Origin: Pseudomonas sp. FeN3W
GTDB lineage: Bacteria; Pseudomonadota; Gammaproteobacteria; Pseudomonadales; Pseudomonadaceae
DNA length: 64,000 nt
Direction: 5' to 3'
NCBI GenBank assembly: GCA_030263805.2
Contig: CP136011.1
Coordinates: forward strand, 558,001 to 622,000
In this document: positions 16,560 to 23,249 of the stretch, in pieces
How positions within the stretch are numbered: position 1 is the first letter of the stretch
Layout: each line of letters begins with the position of its first letter
Notes under the pieces: generated by a model
The model's input: only the letters and a program-made list of their open reading frames with translations
What the model was told of the DNA's origin: nothing
The model's database searches: none
Translations under genes and position numbers: made by a program

Positions 16560-16806
16560 TGTCCACCTGGGGTGATCCGAAAGCCCGATAAGGGTCATCC
16601 CGCCCTCGCGGGGGTGGACAGTGGAGACGGGCGGTTGCCTTACTAACTGGCGCTCGCAAGAGCATCTTAAAGCTGTTTTACGACCCAAAAACCCAAAGCC
16701 TAGTATGGCTGTCGTCAGTTATGGGGTCGAAACGCAACCATATCTGTTTTTGGTCTTGAGTGATTTGTCAATACTAAAGGCACCAGCCGCCCTCGGGCGG
16801 CTTCTT
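16560..16806 (+). ncRNA. Candidate structured RNA between coiled-coil and SSB-2 genes
   Basis: GTCCACC at 16561 can pair with GGTGGAC at about 16613, enclosing inner stems (GGGTGAT with GTCATCC; CCCGCCCTCGCGGG). A second possible stem (GACCC/GGGTC) lies at about 16682-16730, and a terminator ends the stretch. No protein frame is supported. It may be an RNA gene or a long 3' UTR of the 15964 gene; no separate promoter was found. Confidence 0.35.
16785..16806 (+). terminator. Rho-independent terminator
   Basis: AGCCGCC-CTC-GGGCGGCTTCTT. Confidence 0.7.
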
Positions 16807-16887
16807 CATTTATGAGTTATGGTTTTTCCTCTTATCAAAACAAAAACATGGCAAACAAAAGATTTTAAGTAAATCGAAAAATAGTTA

Positions 16888-16916
16888 TTGACACGAGAGT
16901 ATAGGATCCATATACT
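16888..16916 (+). promoter_or_regulatory. Promoter with embedded operator, SSB gene 2
   Basis: TTGACA (16888-16893), 17 bp, TATACT (16911-16916), with dyad AGTATAGGATCCATATACT at 16898-16916. From here to the start codon the sequence is nearly identical to 15246-15340. Confidence 0.8.
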
Positions 16917-16981
16917 GTGACACATGGAGAGGGCAATGACCCTTCCAGATACGAACCGAATCCAACGCGAGGAAACACCTG

Positions 16982-17341
16982 ATGAACAAGACTCTCCTGA
17001 CCGGCAACCTGACCGCCGCTGCCCGTATCAACGCGGTAAACGAAAAGCTGGACGCCGTGAGCTTCACCGTGGCCTGCAACGATGGCTACATGGGCGCTGA
17101 CAACAACTGGGTTGACCAGGTCGAATACGTCGACTGCACCCGCTTCGTCGAGTCCGGCAAGGGCCAGAAGCTGGCTGACCTGCTGACCAAGGGCCGTGAA
17201 GTCGAAGTCGAGGGCGCTCTGCAATCGGCCAAGCCTCGCACTGGCACCGATGGCAAGGTGTACCACAACAAGTTCGTCCGCGTCGAAGAAGTCAAGCTGG
17301 GCCGCAAGCCTGCGCCGAAGGAAGCGCCCGCTGCCGAGTAA
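16982..17341 (+). CDS. Short SSB-family protein without acidic tail
   Basis: The 119-aa product has an OB-fold pattern (MNKTLLTGNLTAAARINAVN, SFTVACNDGYMGADNNWVDQ, ESGKGQKLADLLTKGREVEVEGAL) that parallels SSB gene 1 and other SSB/primosomal relatives. It ends in a basic Lys/Pro/Ala stretch instead of the acidic tip, so it could bind DNA but should not recruit SSB partners. It shares promoter, operator and leader with SSB gene 1, indicating a duplication of the regulatory unit with joint control. Confidence 0.78.
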   Translation: MNKTLLTGNLTAAARINAVNEKLDAVSFTVACNDGYMGADNNWVDQVEYVDCTRFVESGKGQKLADLLTKGREVEVEGALQSAKPRTGTDGKVYHNKFVRVEEVKLGRKPAPKEAPAAE

Positions 17342-17360
17342 TCGCAACGGTGTGAACAAG

Positions 17361-17387
17361 AAGGGGTGACTTAGGTCGCCCCTTTTT
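17361..17387 (+). terminator. Terminator after SSB gene 2
   Basis: AAGGGGTGAC-TTAG-GTCGCCCCTTTTT. Confidence 0.8.
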
Positions 17388-17412
17388 ATGGGACAAGGGA
17401 AAGGATTTGAAA

Positions 17413-17562
17413 ATGGGTCAAAAGCAAATCAATCAACTGGCCACAGAGTGGCTTGAAGGTGACAAGGACAAGCGCACCAGCATTCAGCATAAGCTGCGTG
17501 GCTCAACGGGGCTCAATGCTCTGCTCGACGCGATTGCCGCCAAACTCCCGACAAAGGCCTGA
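17413..17562 (+). CDS. Hypothetical small protein, 49 aa
   Basis: ATG 17413 is preceded by AAAGGA and the frame ends two bases before the next start (TGATCATG). The product MGQKQINQLATEWLEGDKDK... is soluble and helical. Tight spacing to the following gene supports it as real. Confidence 0.55.
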   Translation: MGQKQINQLATEWLEGDKDKRTSIQHKLRGSTGLNALLDAIAAKLPTKA

Positions 17563-17564
17563 TC

Positions 17565-17867
17565 ATGTCAAACACCCTCGTAATTCGCGTAATGAGCACA
17601 ATGCTGCTCAATGGTCGTGCTGAAGGCCCTGTTGTCGTCACAGCCAGCGATGCGTACGGAAGCGCATATCGGGACAACTGGTCGGGGGATAAGGACTTCC
17701 TTGAGGCGTTCCCGACGCAGCAAAGCCTGATCAATGAAGTCGCTGGCTGGGAAGAGTTGAGCTTCGAAGGCACCAATGACAGCGACAATGAGTTTGGGAT
17801 CGCTATCGAGGGTGTCACCAATATCATCATTGAGGGCTACCCCGTTGATGGGGTGTTCGCCAGCTAG
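17565..17867 (+). CDS. Hypothetical protein, 100 aa
   Basis: Soluble acidic protein of unknown function; directly follows the 49-aa gene, so probably cotranscribed. Strand-rich C-terminus (FGIAIEGVTNIIIEGYPVDG). Confidence 0.6.
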   Translation: MSNTLVIRVMSTMLLNGRAEGPVVVTASDAYGSAYRDNWSGDKDFLEAFPTQQSLINEVAGWEELSFEGTNDSDNEFGIAIEGVTNIIIEGYPVDGVFAS

Positions 17868-17988
17868 TGGATCGCATGCATGCAGCTCTAGGGAATCGTC
17901 ACTTCCCCCTGGGGCTGCTTTCATGTATTTAGAGTGGTTGGAAGACTGAGCGCAGCATCATCAATGATCTCTACTGAAGGGCATCACC

Positions 17989-18477
17989 ATGAGCCGTCAT
18001 GCTTATTTTAAAAGCCAACTGATCGGCTTTTACTTCACGATCAATGATTGTGCGGCTGACGTGGACGTTGAGTCTGATGTCTATGCTGCTGCCTCAAAGA
18101 TTCATCACCAGGCCTACCAGCTGCTGGAAAAGACGCTGCCAAATCAGCCTTTCTGGGTCAAGCGGGATGCCGATAATCCAGAATTTGAGCATTTTCCTTA
18201 CGAGCTCTGTGAGGAGTCGTACGAAACTGATTCACACAAGGATCTGATGACATTCAGCTACTGGCTGTATAGCGTTCAGCCTGTGGAACAAGAGGATGCG
18301 AAAGCGATGCTGATGGAGATCAGGACAGCTTACCTGGCAACGGCTGCCGTGCTCGGCGGGTCAGTGCGCCTCGTCGGCGTTGAAGCTCAAGTAACAGAGC
18401 AGGTAGTGACGACCAGCGCATATCATATCGACTTGGAAGCAGATGAGGCGCCTTGCACAGATAGCAATGGCAATTAA
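17989..18477 (+). CDS. Hypothetical protein, 162 aa
   Basis: A soluble acidic protein with aromatic-rich middle (YETDSHKDLMTFSYWLYSV). Not recognised. Start has GAAGGG 8 bases upstream. It ends 3 bp before the operator-promoter at 18481. Confidence 0.65.
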   Translation: MSRHAYFKSQLIGFYFTINDCAADVDVESDVYAAASKIHHQAYQLLEKTLPNQPFWVKRDADNPEFEHFPYELCEESYETDSHKDLMTFSYWLYSVQPVEQEDAKAMLMEIRTAYLATAAVLGGSVRLVGVEAQVTEQVVTTSAYHIDLEADEAPCTDSNGN

Positions 18478-18480
18478 TTG

Positions 18481-18509
18481 TTGACTTGAGAGTATAGGAT
18501 TAATATACT
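18481..18509 (+). promoter_or_regulatory. Promoter with embedded operator, candidate small RNA
   Basis: TTGACT (18481-18486), 17 bp, TATACT (18504-18509), dyad AGTATAGGATTAATATACT at 18491-18509. This is the third member of the operator family of the SSB genes, but no protein gene follows before a terminator. Confidence 0.75.
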
Positions 18510-18514
18510 CAAGA

Positions 18515-18607
18515 TAGCTTAAAAGGAATCACCCTCGCGTCTTCTGGCGCACGATCAAGTCCTCCGCGTTGGACTGGTCTTTAGAGCCCTCCGGGGCTCT
18601 TTTTTTT
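18515..18607 (+). ncRNA. Candidate operator-controlled small RNA, about 92 nt
   Basis: A strong promoter-operator (18481-18509) is followed by roughly 92 bases with no start codon in a useful frame and then a strong terminator at 18583-18607. A GTCC-N8-GGAC hairpin lies in the middle. The layout (promoter, short non-coding body, terminator, then an independent promoter for the next gene) fits a trans-acting small RNA controlled with the SSB genes. Its targets are unknown. Confidence 0.6.
18583..18607 (+). terminator. Terminator of the candidate small RNA
   Basis: AGAGCCC-TCCG-GGGCTCT followed by eight T. Confidence 0.88.
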
Positions 18608-18655
18608 GGGCACAAAAAAGCGTGGAAAAAAATCATAGGAAACTGAAATATTTTA

Positions 18656-18684
18656 TTGACAAGTATCTCAAGTATAATTATATT
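18656..18684 (+). promoter_or_regulatory. Predicted promoter of the MvaT-like gene
   Basis: TTGACA (18656-18661), 17 bp, TATATT (18679-18684), in AT-rich DNA of the kind H-NS-like proteins bind, so autoregulation is possible. Confidence 0.6.
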
Positions 18685-18742
18685 ACACATGCACTGGCGG
18701 AACAGCCAAAGTCAAAACCCAACGCATTAAAGGATGGATCTT

Positions 18743-19138
18743 ATGAATATCAAGAAAATCGCTGAGTACCGTGAACTCCAGGCCAAGCTGGAGCAGATGC
18801 AAAAAGATCGCGACCAACTGGCTCCGGAAGTTTCCGTGGCAATCCAGTTCCTGGAGAAGGTCGAGGCTGAAGCCAAGGAATTGGGTCTGAGCCTGGTCGA
18901 AGTGGCTCTGTATCTGGCTCCGGAACTCAAGGTCGGCGCTCCGGAAAAGACCGCCAAGCAGCGCAAGCCGCACAAGCCGCGCGAGATGAAGGTGTACGTC
19001 AACCCGAACACCCAGGAGCGCATCGAGACCAAGGGCGGCAACCACAAGCTGCTCAAGCAGTGGAAAGCCGAGCACGGCGGTGATGTAGTCGAAGGCTGGC
19101 GCGAAGTCGACACCGAAGGCGAAAAAGAAGTCGCCTGA
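18743..19138 (+). CDS. MvaT/MvaU-family H-NS-like xenogeneic silencer
   Basis: The 131-aa product has an N-terminal coiled coil for oligomerisation (YRELQAKLEQMQKDRDQLAP) and a C-terminal DNA-binding domain: KVYVNPNTQERIETKGGNHK followed by LLKQWKAEHGG. This matches the signature of Pseudomonas MvaT and the plasmid protein Pmr (KxYxNPxTxExIETKGGNHKxLKxWKxxxG). These proteins coat AT-rich DNA and silence foreign genes; a plasmid copy can lower the plasmid's burden on the host. Start 18743 is preferred because AAAGGA lies at the right distance; an in-frame ATG at 18734 overlaps that site. Confidence 0.93.
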   Translation: MNIKKIAEYRELQAKLEQMQKDRDQLAPEVSVAIQFLEKVEAEAKELGLSLVEVALYLAPELKVGAPEKTAKQRKPHKPREMKVYVNPNTQERIETKGGNHKLLKQWKAEHGGDVVEGWREVDTEGEKEVA

Positions 19139-19149
19139 CGGCATGACGG

Positions 19150-19173
19150 AAAGCCCCTTTCGAGGGGCTTTCT
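19150..19173 (+). terminator. Terminator after the MvaT-like gene
   Basis: AAAGCCCC-TTTCGA-GGGGCTTTCT. Confidence 0.8.
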
Positions 19174-19225
19174 GCTTTGTGGGGTTGCTGTTAGGTTTTA
19201 GAAATTTCAATAAAGGAAAAAAATC

Positions 19226-19474
19226 ATGGGCAGACAGGAATCTATTCAAGAAGAATTCCCGATCTGGCGATTTTCTTTTGCAGTGATGATGCTTGCTCTG
19301 ACAGCTGCCGCGACAGTTTTTTTTACAACAGCATATCTGCGTGGTAGCAGCTTGAGTGGTCACATTGCGTTGCTGTCGGGATATCTTGCCTGCAATTGTT
19401 TTGTGGGCGTGCGCACCTTGTACCAAAAGCATCTTGCCGATGCGATTCAGCCGGGCTTTTCCTCGCACCATTAA
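19226..19474 (+). CDS. Hypothetical membrane protein, 82 aa
   Basis: Two membrane segments (about residues 17-38 and 43-60). Ribosome site AAAGGAA. First of three small membrane-protein genes in a row; function unknown. Confidence 0.6.
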   Translation: MGRQESIQEEFPIWRFSFAVMMLALTAAATVFFTTAYLRGSSLSGHIALLSGYLACNCFVGVRTLYQKHLADAIQPGFSSHH

Positions 19475-19516
19475 TTAGAAGGGCGGGTGAAAGCCCGTTT
19501 CTCTGTGGGGGTTCTC

Positions 19517-19759
19517 ATGAATTCTTTACGCTCAATCCACGCTCTTTTTGTGCTGTTATTCTCACTGATTTTCTTGGTATTCGTTGTCAAGGCGGGGCCT
19601 CTCGTTTATCAGGTCTACGCCGTTCGCAATTCCTACCTGCTCGTGATCTCTGTGGCCTTGTGTCTGTCGGTCGTTGCAAGCTTTGCGCTAGTCATTGGCG
19701 TTCTACTTACCAGTTTTGGCTCCAGCCGCGAGCAGGCTTCTGATGAAGCGCGTGTTTAA
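19517..19759 (+). CDS. Hypothetical membrane protein, 80 aa
   Basis: Two hydrophobic segments (residues about 8-30 and 42-66). Start ATG 19517 follows TGGGGG; an upstream ATG at 19487 lacks one. It overlaps the next gene by 17 bp. Confidence 0.6.
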   Translation: MNSLRSIHALFVLLFSLIFLVFVVKAGPLVYQVYAVRNSYLLVISVALCLSVVASFALVIGVLLTSFGSSREQASDEARV

Positions 19760-19874
19760 GCGAGTCGAGCAATTGCTCACCTGGCTCATGATCATTTTGG
19801 TCGTATGCCTGGTGTGTGCCTGGGAGCGTATTTTCCCGCCTATCGGCTCGGACAAGCCCAGGGCCTACGAGTGA
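19743..19874 (+). CDS. Hypothetical small membrane protein, 43 aa
   Basis: Basic N-terminus (MKRVFKRVEQ), one membrane helix (LLTWLMIILVVCLVCAW) and a short tail. Overlap with the preceding frame suggests coupled expression. Confidence 0.5.
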   Translation: MKRVFKRVEQLLTWLMIILVVCLVCAWERIFPPIGSDKPRAYE

Positions 19875-19977
19875 GTAAGTGGTACTGGATCACTCATGAC
19901 GGCCTGGGTTAGACTAAAACCTGTGCTGAGATGAACAGGCGCATGGTGCGCATTGTTTGATCATATGAGGTGATTAC

Positions 19978-20124
19978 ATGAGTGCTGAAGCAAAACCCGT
20001 AATGAGCTGGGACGAGTCGGTTAACGATGAGATGGATGGTGATGATTTCCTGAGTGACACAGAAGCTCAGGATGTACCGAAGGCATGCTCGCTTGACAAT
20101 CCTGATTGTGAAGCCTGTCAATAA
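19978..20124 (+). CDS. Hypothetical small acidic protein, 48 aa
   Basis: ATG 19978 follows TGAGGTG. Acidic, ending with a cysteine cluster (ACSLDNPDCEACQ) that could bind metal. Unknown function. Confidence 0.5.
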   Translation: MSAEAKPVMSWDESVNDEMDGDDFLSDTEAQDVPKACSLDNPDCEACQ

Positions 20125-20174
20125 ATGCGTATCGAAATGATGGTCATCCGCACCAGCATTTAAGGGGATAAGAG

Positions 20175-20375
20175 ATGCAAAAGCTTTCTAATACCGAGCG
20201 ATTGATCGCAGACCTTGAAAATGCTGAAAAGCTTGGCCATCAGTCAGTGCATTTCATGACCGGCAAGAATACGGGCAATGGCCCCTCGGTTGTAGCAGCG
20301 CTGGCAAGGCGCGGTTTCGATGTAACGCGCTCGGGGTCAGGCTATCTGCTTCGTCGTGGATCTGTGCAAGCCTGA
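20175..20375 (+). CDS. Hypothetical protein, 66 aa
   Basis: Small basic protein with a helix followed by FDVTRSGSGYLLRRGS. Ribosome site AAGGGGA. Unknown function. Confidence 0.6.
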   Translation: MQKLSNTERLIADLENAEKLGHQSVHFMTGKNTGNGPSVVAALARRGFDVTRSGSGYLLRRGSVQA

Positions 20376-20391
20376 TGTCTAAATCAAAATA

Positions 20392-20420
20392 TTGACAGCG
20401 GCAACAATGCCTAGTAAGCT
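20392..20420 (+). promoter_or_regulatory. Predicted promoter of a short transcript
   Basis: TTGACA (20392-20397), 17 bp, TAAGCT (20415-20420; weak). Confidence 0.35.
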
Positions 20421-20426
20421 CTAATT

Positions 20427-20537
20427 TTGATTGGGCAATTTTACTTGCTATTCCACCTGACGCGTGAGGTGTTCTATGCGTGATGACTACCAAGGCTTTT
20501 AGGTCTTCATAAAAACCGCTCCGAAAGGGGCGGTTTT
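20427..20537 (+). ncRNA. Candidate short transcript, possibly with 8-codon leader peptide
   Basis: A promoter-like TTGACA/TAAGCT pair, about 110 bases and a strong terminator, with no ordinary gene between. The only translatable element is an eight-codon frame at 20476 (MRDDYQGF) with GAGGTG in front, so this could be a small RNA or an attenuator leader. Confidence 0.35.
20511..20537 (+). terminator. Strong terminator
   Basis: AAAAACCGCTCC-GAAA-GGGGCGGTTTTT. Confidence 0.85.
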
Positions 20538-20550
20538 TGTTTGTATCGGA

Positions 20551-20578
20551 TTGACATTCTAAATTGTTGTGCTACAAT
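20551..20578 (+). promoter_or_regulatory. Promoter with TTGT-dyad, site 1
   Basis: TTGACA (20551-20556), 16 bp, TACAAT (20573-20578). The dyad TTGTTGTGCTACAA (20564-20577) covers the -10 box. Six more copies of this dyad occur at promoters up to 29.7 kb. Confidence 0.7.
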
Positions 20579-20607
20579 AATTGGAAATCGGGATCAAGGG
20601 GTTCATC

Positions 20608-20829
20608 ATGGCCTACGTCGTACAGCGCAGCTACAACAAGCATGGCCGAGATTACCTTCATGCCTGGTGCGATGAATGGGGCACCTCGTGCATGATTTCG
20701 AAGAAGATGGCCATGACGTTTGATACCGAGGCTGAGGCCGCAGCGGCAGCAGAGAAGGCTCAGGCGGTATGCAAGGGCGCTGATGGCAAGCCAGCAATTG
20801 GCTACACCTTCACCCCGGTCGCACTTTAA
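20608..20829 (+). CDS. Hypothetical protein, 73 aa
   Basis: Start ATG 20608 has AAGGGG upstream; an extended start at 20581 overlaps the promoter. The sequence ends with an Ala-rich helix and a short strand. Unknown function; first gene of the 20608-21486 group behind site 1. Confidence 0.6.
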   Translation: MAYVVQRSYNKHGRDYLHAWCDEWGTSCMISKKMAMTFDTEAEAAAAAEKAQAVCKGADGKPAIGYTFTPVAL

Positions 20830-20853
20830 TCCTGTCAGCAAGAGGGCTTCATA

Positions 20854-21060
20854 ATGAGCCACCTGACCGATGAGGTCTTGATTTCCATGGCGCTGTCTCA
20901 GTGGGCCAACCACATCGAGACAGGCAACCGGACTGTTTCGGCAGAAAATGCCAAACTCATGGGGCATGAGGAGCAGGCGCTGACCGATCAGCAGCGCAAA
21001 TTTGCCCAGCGTCTCCGCGATCTGGCCAAGACGGCGTTAAGGGCAGAGAATGGGCGATAG
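20854..21060 (+). CDS. Hypothetical protein, 68 aa
   Basis: Helical soluble protein, 25 bp after the previous gene and overlapping the next by 11 bp. Not recognised. Confidence 0.6.
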   Translation: MSHLTDEVLISMALSQWANHIETGNRTVSAENAKLMGHEEQALTDQQRKFAQRLRDLAKTALRAENGR

Positions 21061-21181
21061 GTCGAAGTCTGCTGTATCCATTGTCTTTCTGCTGATCGTA
21101 GCGCTAGCGAGCGCTCTGGGGCCTGAAACGGGAAGCAATCCTGCGACTGGCGTCATTGATCAGCAAAGCTATCTTCCGTAG
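21050..21181 (+). CDS. Hypothetical small exported peptide, 43 aa
   Basis: ATG 21050 overlaps the end of the preceding frame. The N-terminus (VSIVFLLIVALASALG) looks like a signal peptide. Low support beyond position and the AAGGGCAG upstream. Confidence 0.4.
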   Translation: MGDRSKSAVSIVFLLIVALASALGPETGSNPATGVIDQQSYLP

Positions 21182-21213
21182 CATCTCAACGCGCATCCGC
21201 TAAGGTGAATTTC

Positions 21214-21486
21214 ATGTCAAATGATGTGATCAGTATCCACGAGGAAAGCTCCTGCAACTGCAATCATGCTTGCAGTTGCCCGGCTTACGACTCGCTGGTG
21301 TTCAGGGTCAATGGTATTGGCGGTTATGGGTCGGGAGAATGGGTTGAGTCCATGGGCACTCCCTCGCGCCGTTTCTTCGCCTGCAAGTTCATGGGCCTGG
21401 AGTTCGAGGCAAGGAACAAGGCCGATGCGCAGCGCCAGCTCGCTGAGCGCTTCAGTGGATTCAATCATGTAAAGGTAAAGGATTGA
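21214..21486 (+). CDS. Hypothetical Cys-rich protein, 90 aa
   Basis: Starts at ATG 21214 with AAGGTGA in front. A cysteine cluster CNCNHACSCP (residues about 14-23) could bind zinc or iron-sulfur; the rest is alpha/beta. Unknown function. Confidence 0.6.
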   Translation: MSNDVISIHEESSCNCNHACSCPAYDSLVFRVNGIGGYGSGEWVESMGTPSRRFFACKFMGLEFEARNKADAQRQLAERFSGFNHVKVKD

Positions 21487-21576
21487 GCCGATAATGTGGC
21501 GCCAGGTGATACCTTATACAGGATAAGGTGTTACCGGATAAGCGCTTATGAACATCGCCCAAAGGCCACACGACTA

Positions 21577-21605
21577 AAATACTCGCTTCGGCGGGTATTT
21601 TTTTT
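21577..21605 (+). terminator. Terminator after the 20608-21486 group
   Basis: AAATACTC-GCTTCG-GCGGGTATTTTTTT. Two extra hairpins (CCTTAT/ATAAGG and ATAAGCGCTTAT) lie upstream at about 21510-21550. Confidence 0.8.
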
Positions 21606-21628
21606 GGATGCAAAAATATTCTTCAAAT

Positions 21629-21670
21629 ATGTAGCACAACTATTGACGATATTAAGATACCTGGTATACT
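21629..21670 (+). promoter_or_regulatory. Promoter with TTGT-dyad upstream of -35, site 2
   Basis: Dyad ATGTAGCACAACTA (21629-21642) directly precedes TTGACG (21643-21648), 16 bp, TATACT (21665-21670). The -10 lies in a second dyad, CCTGGTATACTAGG. Confidence 0.65.
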
Positions 21671-21732
21671 AGGCACCAGATTCAGGAGCATACCTGAGCA
21701 GCTTTCTCTGACCAGTCATTCTAGGTGCAACC

Positions 21733-22005
21733 ATGAGCAAAACCACTTCTACTGTCGCCAAACCTTATGCAATGAGCCATCTGAATATCATCCTCGATGA
21801 CAACCAGGGTGGTCATGCTGTCAAATGCATCCGCATCAAGGGCCATCCGATGAGCCAGAGTGGGTACGCTCGCGCGGTGAAAGAGATCTCCAAGACGGTC
21901 AGCAACGGAAACAAGATCCTTGCGGCCAGCATGAGCCTGATCAGTGAGCAGCTCAAAGAGCAGTGCTGCCGAGTATTCCAGCCAGACGTATTCAAATCGA
22001 TCTGA
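21733..22005 (+). CDS. Hypothetical protein, 90 aa
   Basis: Soluble basic protein with strands then a long helix. Unknown. It has its own promoter (site 2) and terminator, so it is a monocistronic gene. Confidence 0.65.
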   Translation: MSKTTSTVAKPYAMSHLNIILDDNQGGHAVKCIRIKGHPMSQSGYARAVKEISKTVSNGNKILAASMSLISEQLKEQCCRVFQPDVFKSI

Positions 22006-22019
22006 TCCTGGCGATAGAA

Positions 22020-22042
22020 GAGCCCGCGCCTGCGGGCTTTTT
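22020..22042 (+). terminator. Terminator after the 21733 gene
   Basis: AGCCCGC-GCCT-GCGGGCTTTTT. Confidence 0.85.
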
Positions 22043-22084
22043 GCGATTATCGTTTAATTTCAATTGGCACGATTTAATTTTAAA

Positions 22085-22130
22085 ATGTTGTGCCACAAGT
22101 ATTGACGGGTTACGGTATGCTGAGTATACT
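22085..22130 (+). promoter_or_regulatory. Promoter with TTGT-dyad upstream of -35, site 3
   Basis: ATGTTGTGCCACAA (22085-22098), then TTGACG (22102-22107), 17 bp, TATACT (22125-22130). Drives the ParB-like gene. Confidence 0.65.
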
Positions 22131-22180
22131 AGAACCCATAGCCGCAAGATAGCGGCCACAACCAACGCGAGGATGATCGA

Positions 22181-23170
22181 ATGAGCCAGACTGACCTGAT
22201 GGACAACGTAGGTGTCGCCGAGCAATACGGGCTTTCCACCACCCTGGAACTCAACTATGTGGCTGGCGCTGGCAAGGCTGCCATGAAGAAGATCGGCACT
22301 GCAAACGACCTGTTCATGGTCGATGCGCGCAAGCTCAAGATCAAAGAGGGCTTCAACACCCGAATCAAGGATGCAACCTATTGGGAAAAGGTTGAAAAGC
22401 TGGCGCTGTCGATGAAGGAAAACGGCTTCTACCGCGATAAGCCTCTGGCTTGCATCGTGGCCAAGGAGGGCGGTGAAGATGTGATTTACGTCGTCGAGGG
22501 TGGCCGTCGCCGTGATGCGGTGCTCATGCTCATGTCCTGGATGAAGCCCGATGGCGCCGACCTGTTCCGTGTTCCGGCAGTAATCAAGGATCGCGAAACC
22601 TCCGAAGTCGATCTGGTGTACGGGCTGGCGCAGGGCAATAACGCCGAACCGTTCCGCCCTTATGAGATGGCAGTGCTGGTCAAGCGTCTCAAGCAGGTTT
22701 ACGGTCAGACCGAGCAGCAGATTCTGACCAAACTCGATGGCATCGTGTCGGCCAGCTACCTGAACCACTTGCTGATCGTCTCCGGCGCCCCTCGCAAGAT
22801 TGCTGACTTGATCATCAGTGAAAAGCTGTCCGTGACCCAGGCCGCTCAACTGATGCTCAAGCACGGAAGTGATGCGGTGTCGATCCTTGAGCAGGCAGAG
22901 GCCAATGCCAAGGCTGAAGGCAAGGAAAAGATTACCAACCGCTTCATGCCTGGCAAGCGTCTTGAGGCTGCGTTGAAGAAAGAGGCTGGCGAGCTTTACA
23001 AGTCTGCCAAGCAGGTCATGGAAGACCCAGGTTTCGCCGGTCTTTCCGAGGGCACCCGCGCGCTGCTGGAGGATCTGATGAAGGATCTGGCCAAGGCTGA
23101 GGATGCTCAGCTGCCACTGGATCAGGCGAACGATGCAAGCATGGGCGATACAGACGCAAACGTGGCCTAA
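22181..23170 (+). CDS. ParB/Srx-superfamily protein (orphan ParB-like)
   Basis: The 329-aa product has a ParB N-terminal nuclease-like domain: IKEGFNTR (residue about 55), ENGFYRDKPLACIV and VVEGGRRRDAV (residues about 80-125), the last being the family's GxRRxxA box. A helical part follows with a possible HTH (EKLSVTQAAQLMLKHGSDA) and an acidic tail. No ParA gene is next to it and no parS-like cluster is obvious, so it may be a gene regulator of the KorB type or a DNA-binding/CTP-binding protein rather than a partition protein. Confidence 0.75.
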   Translation: MSQTDLMDNVGVAEQYGLSTTLELNYVAGAGKAAMKKIGTANDLFMVDARKLKIKEGFNTRIKDATYWEKVEKLALSMKENGFYRDKPLACIVAKEGGEDVIYVVEGGRRRDAVLMLMSWMKPDGADLFRVPAVIKDRETSEVDLVYGLAQGNNAEPFRPYEMAVLVKRLKQVYGQTEQQILTKLDGIVSASYLNHLLIVSGAPRKIADLIISEKLSVTQAAQLMLKHGSDAVSILEQAEANAKAEGKEKITNRFMPGKRLEAALKKEAGELYKSAKQVMEDPGFAGLSEGTRALLEDLMKDLAKAEDAQLPLDQANDASMGDTDANVA

Positions 23171-23179
23171 GGGGATGTG

Positions 23180-23204
23180 CCGAGGGGAAACCCTCGGTCT
23201 CTTT
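23180..23204 (+). terminator. Terminator after the ParB-like gene
   Basis: CCGAGGG-GAAA-CCCTCGG followed by TCTCTTT. Confidence 0.75.
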
Positions 23205-23249
23205 ATTTGTCAATACCTTCTGTATATAATAAAGCAAAAAGAGGTTTAT

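Noticed and set aside
21992..22864. 290-codon antisense frame over the ParB-like gene
   Set aside because: The plus-strand frame shows the ParB box, own promoter and terminator; the antisense frame runs into the neighbouring terminator.
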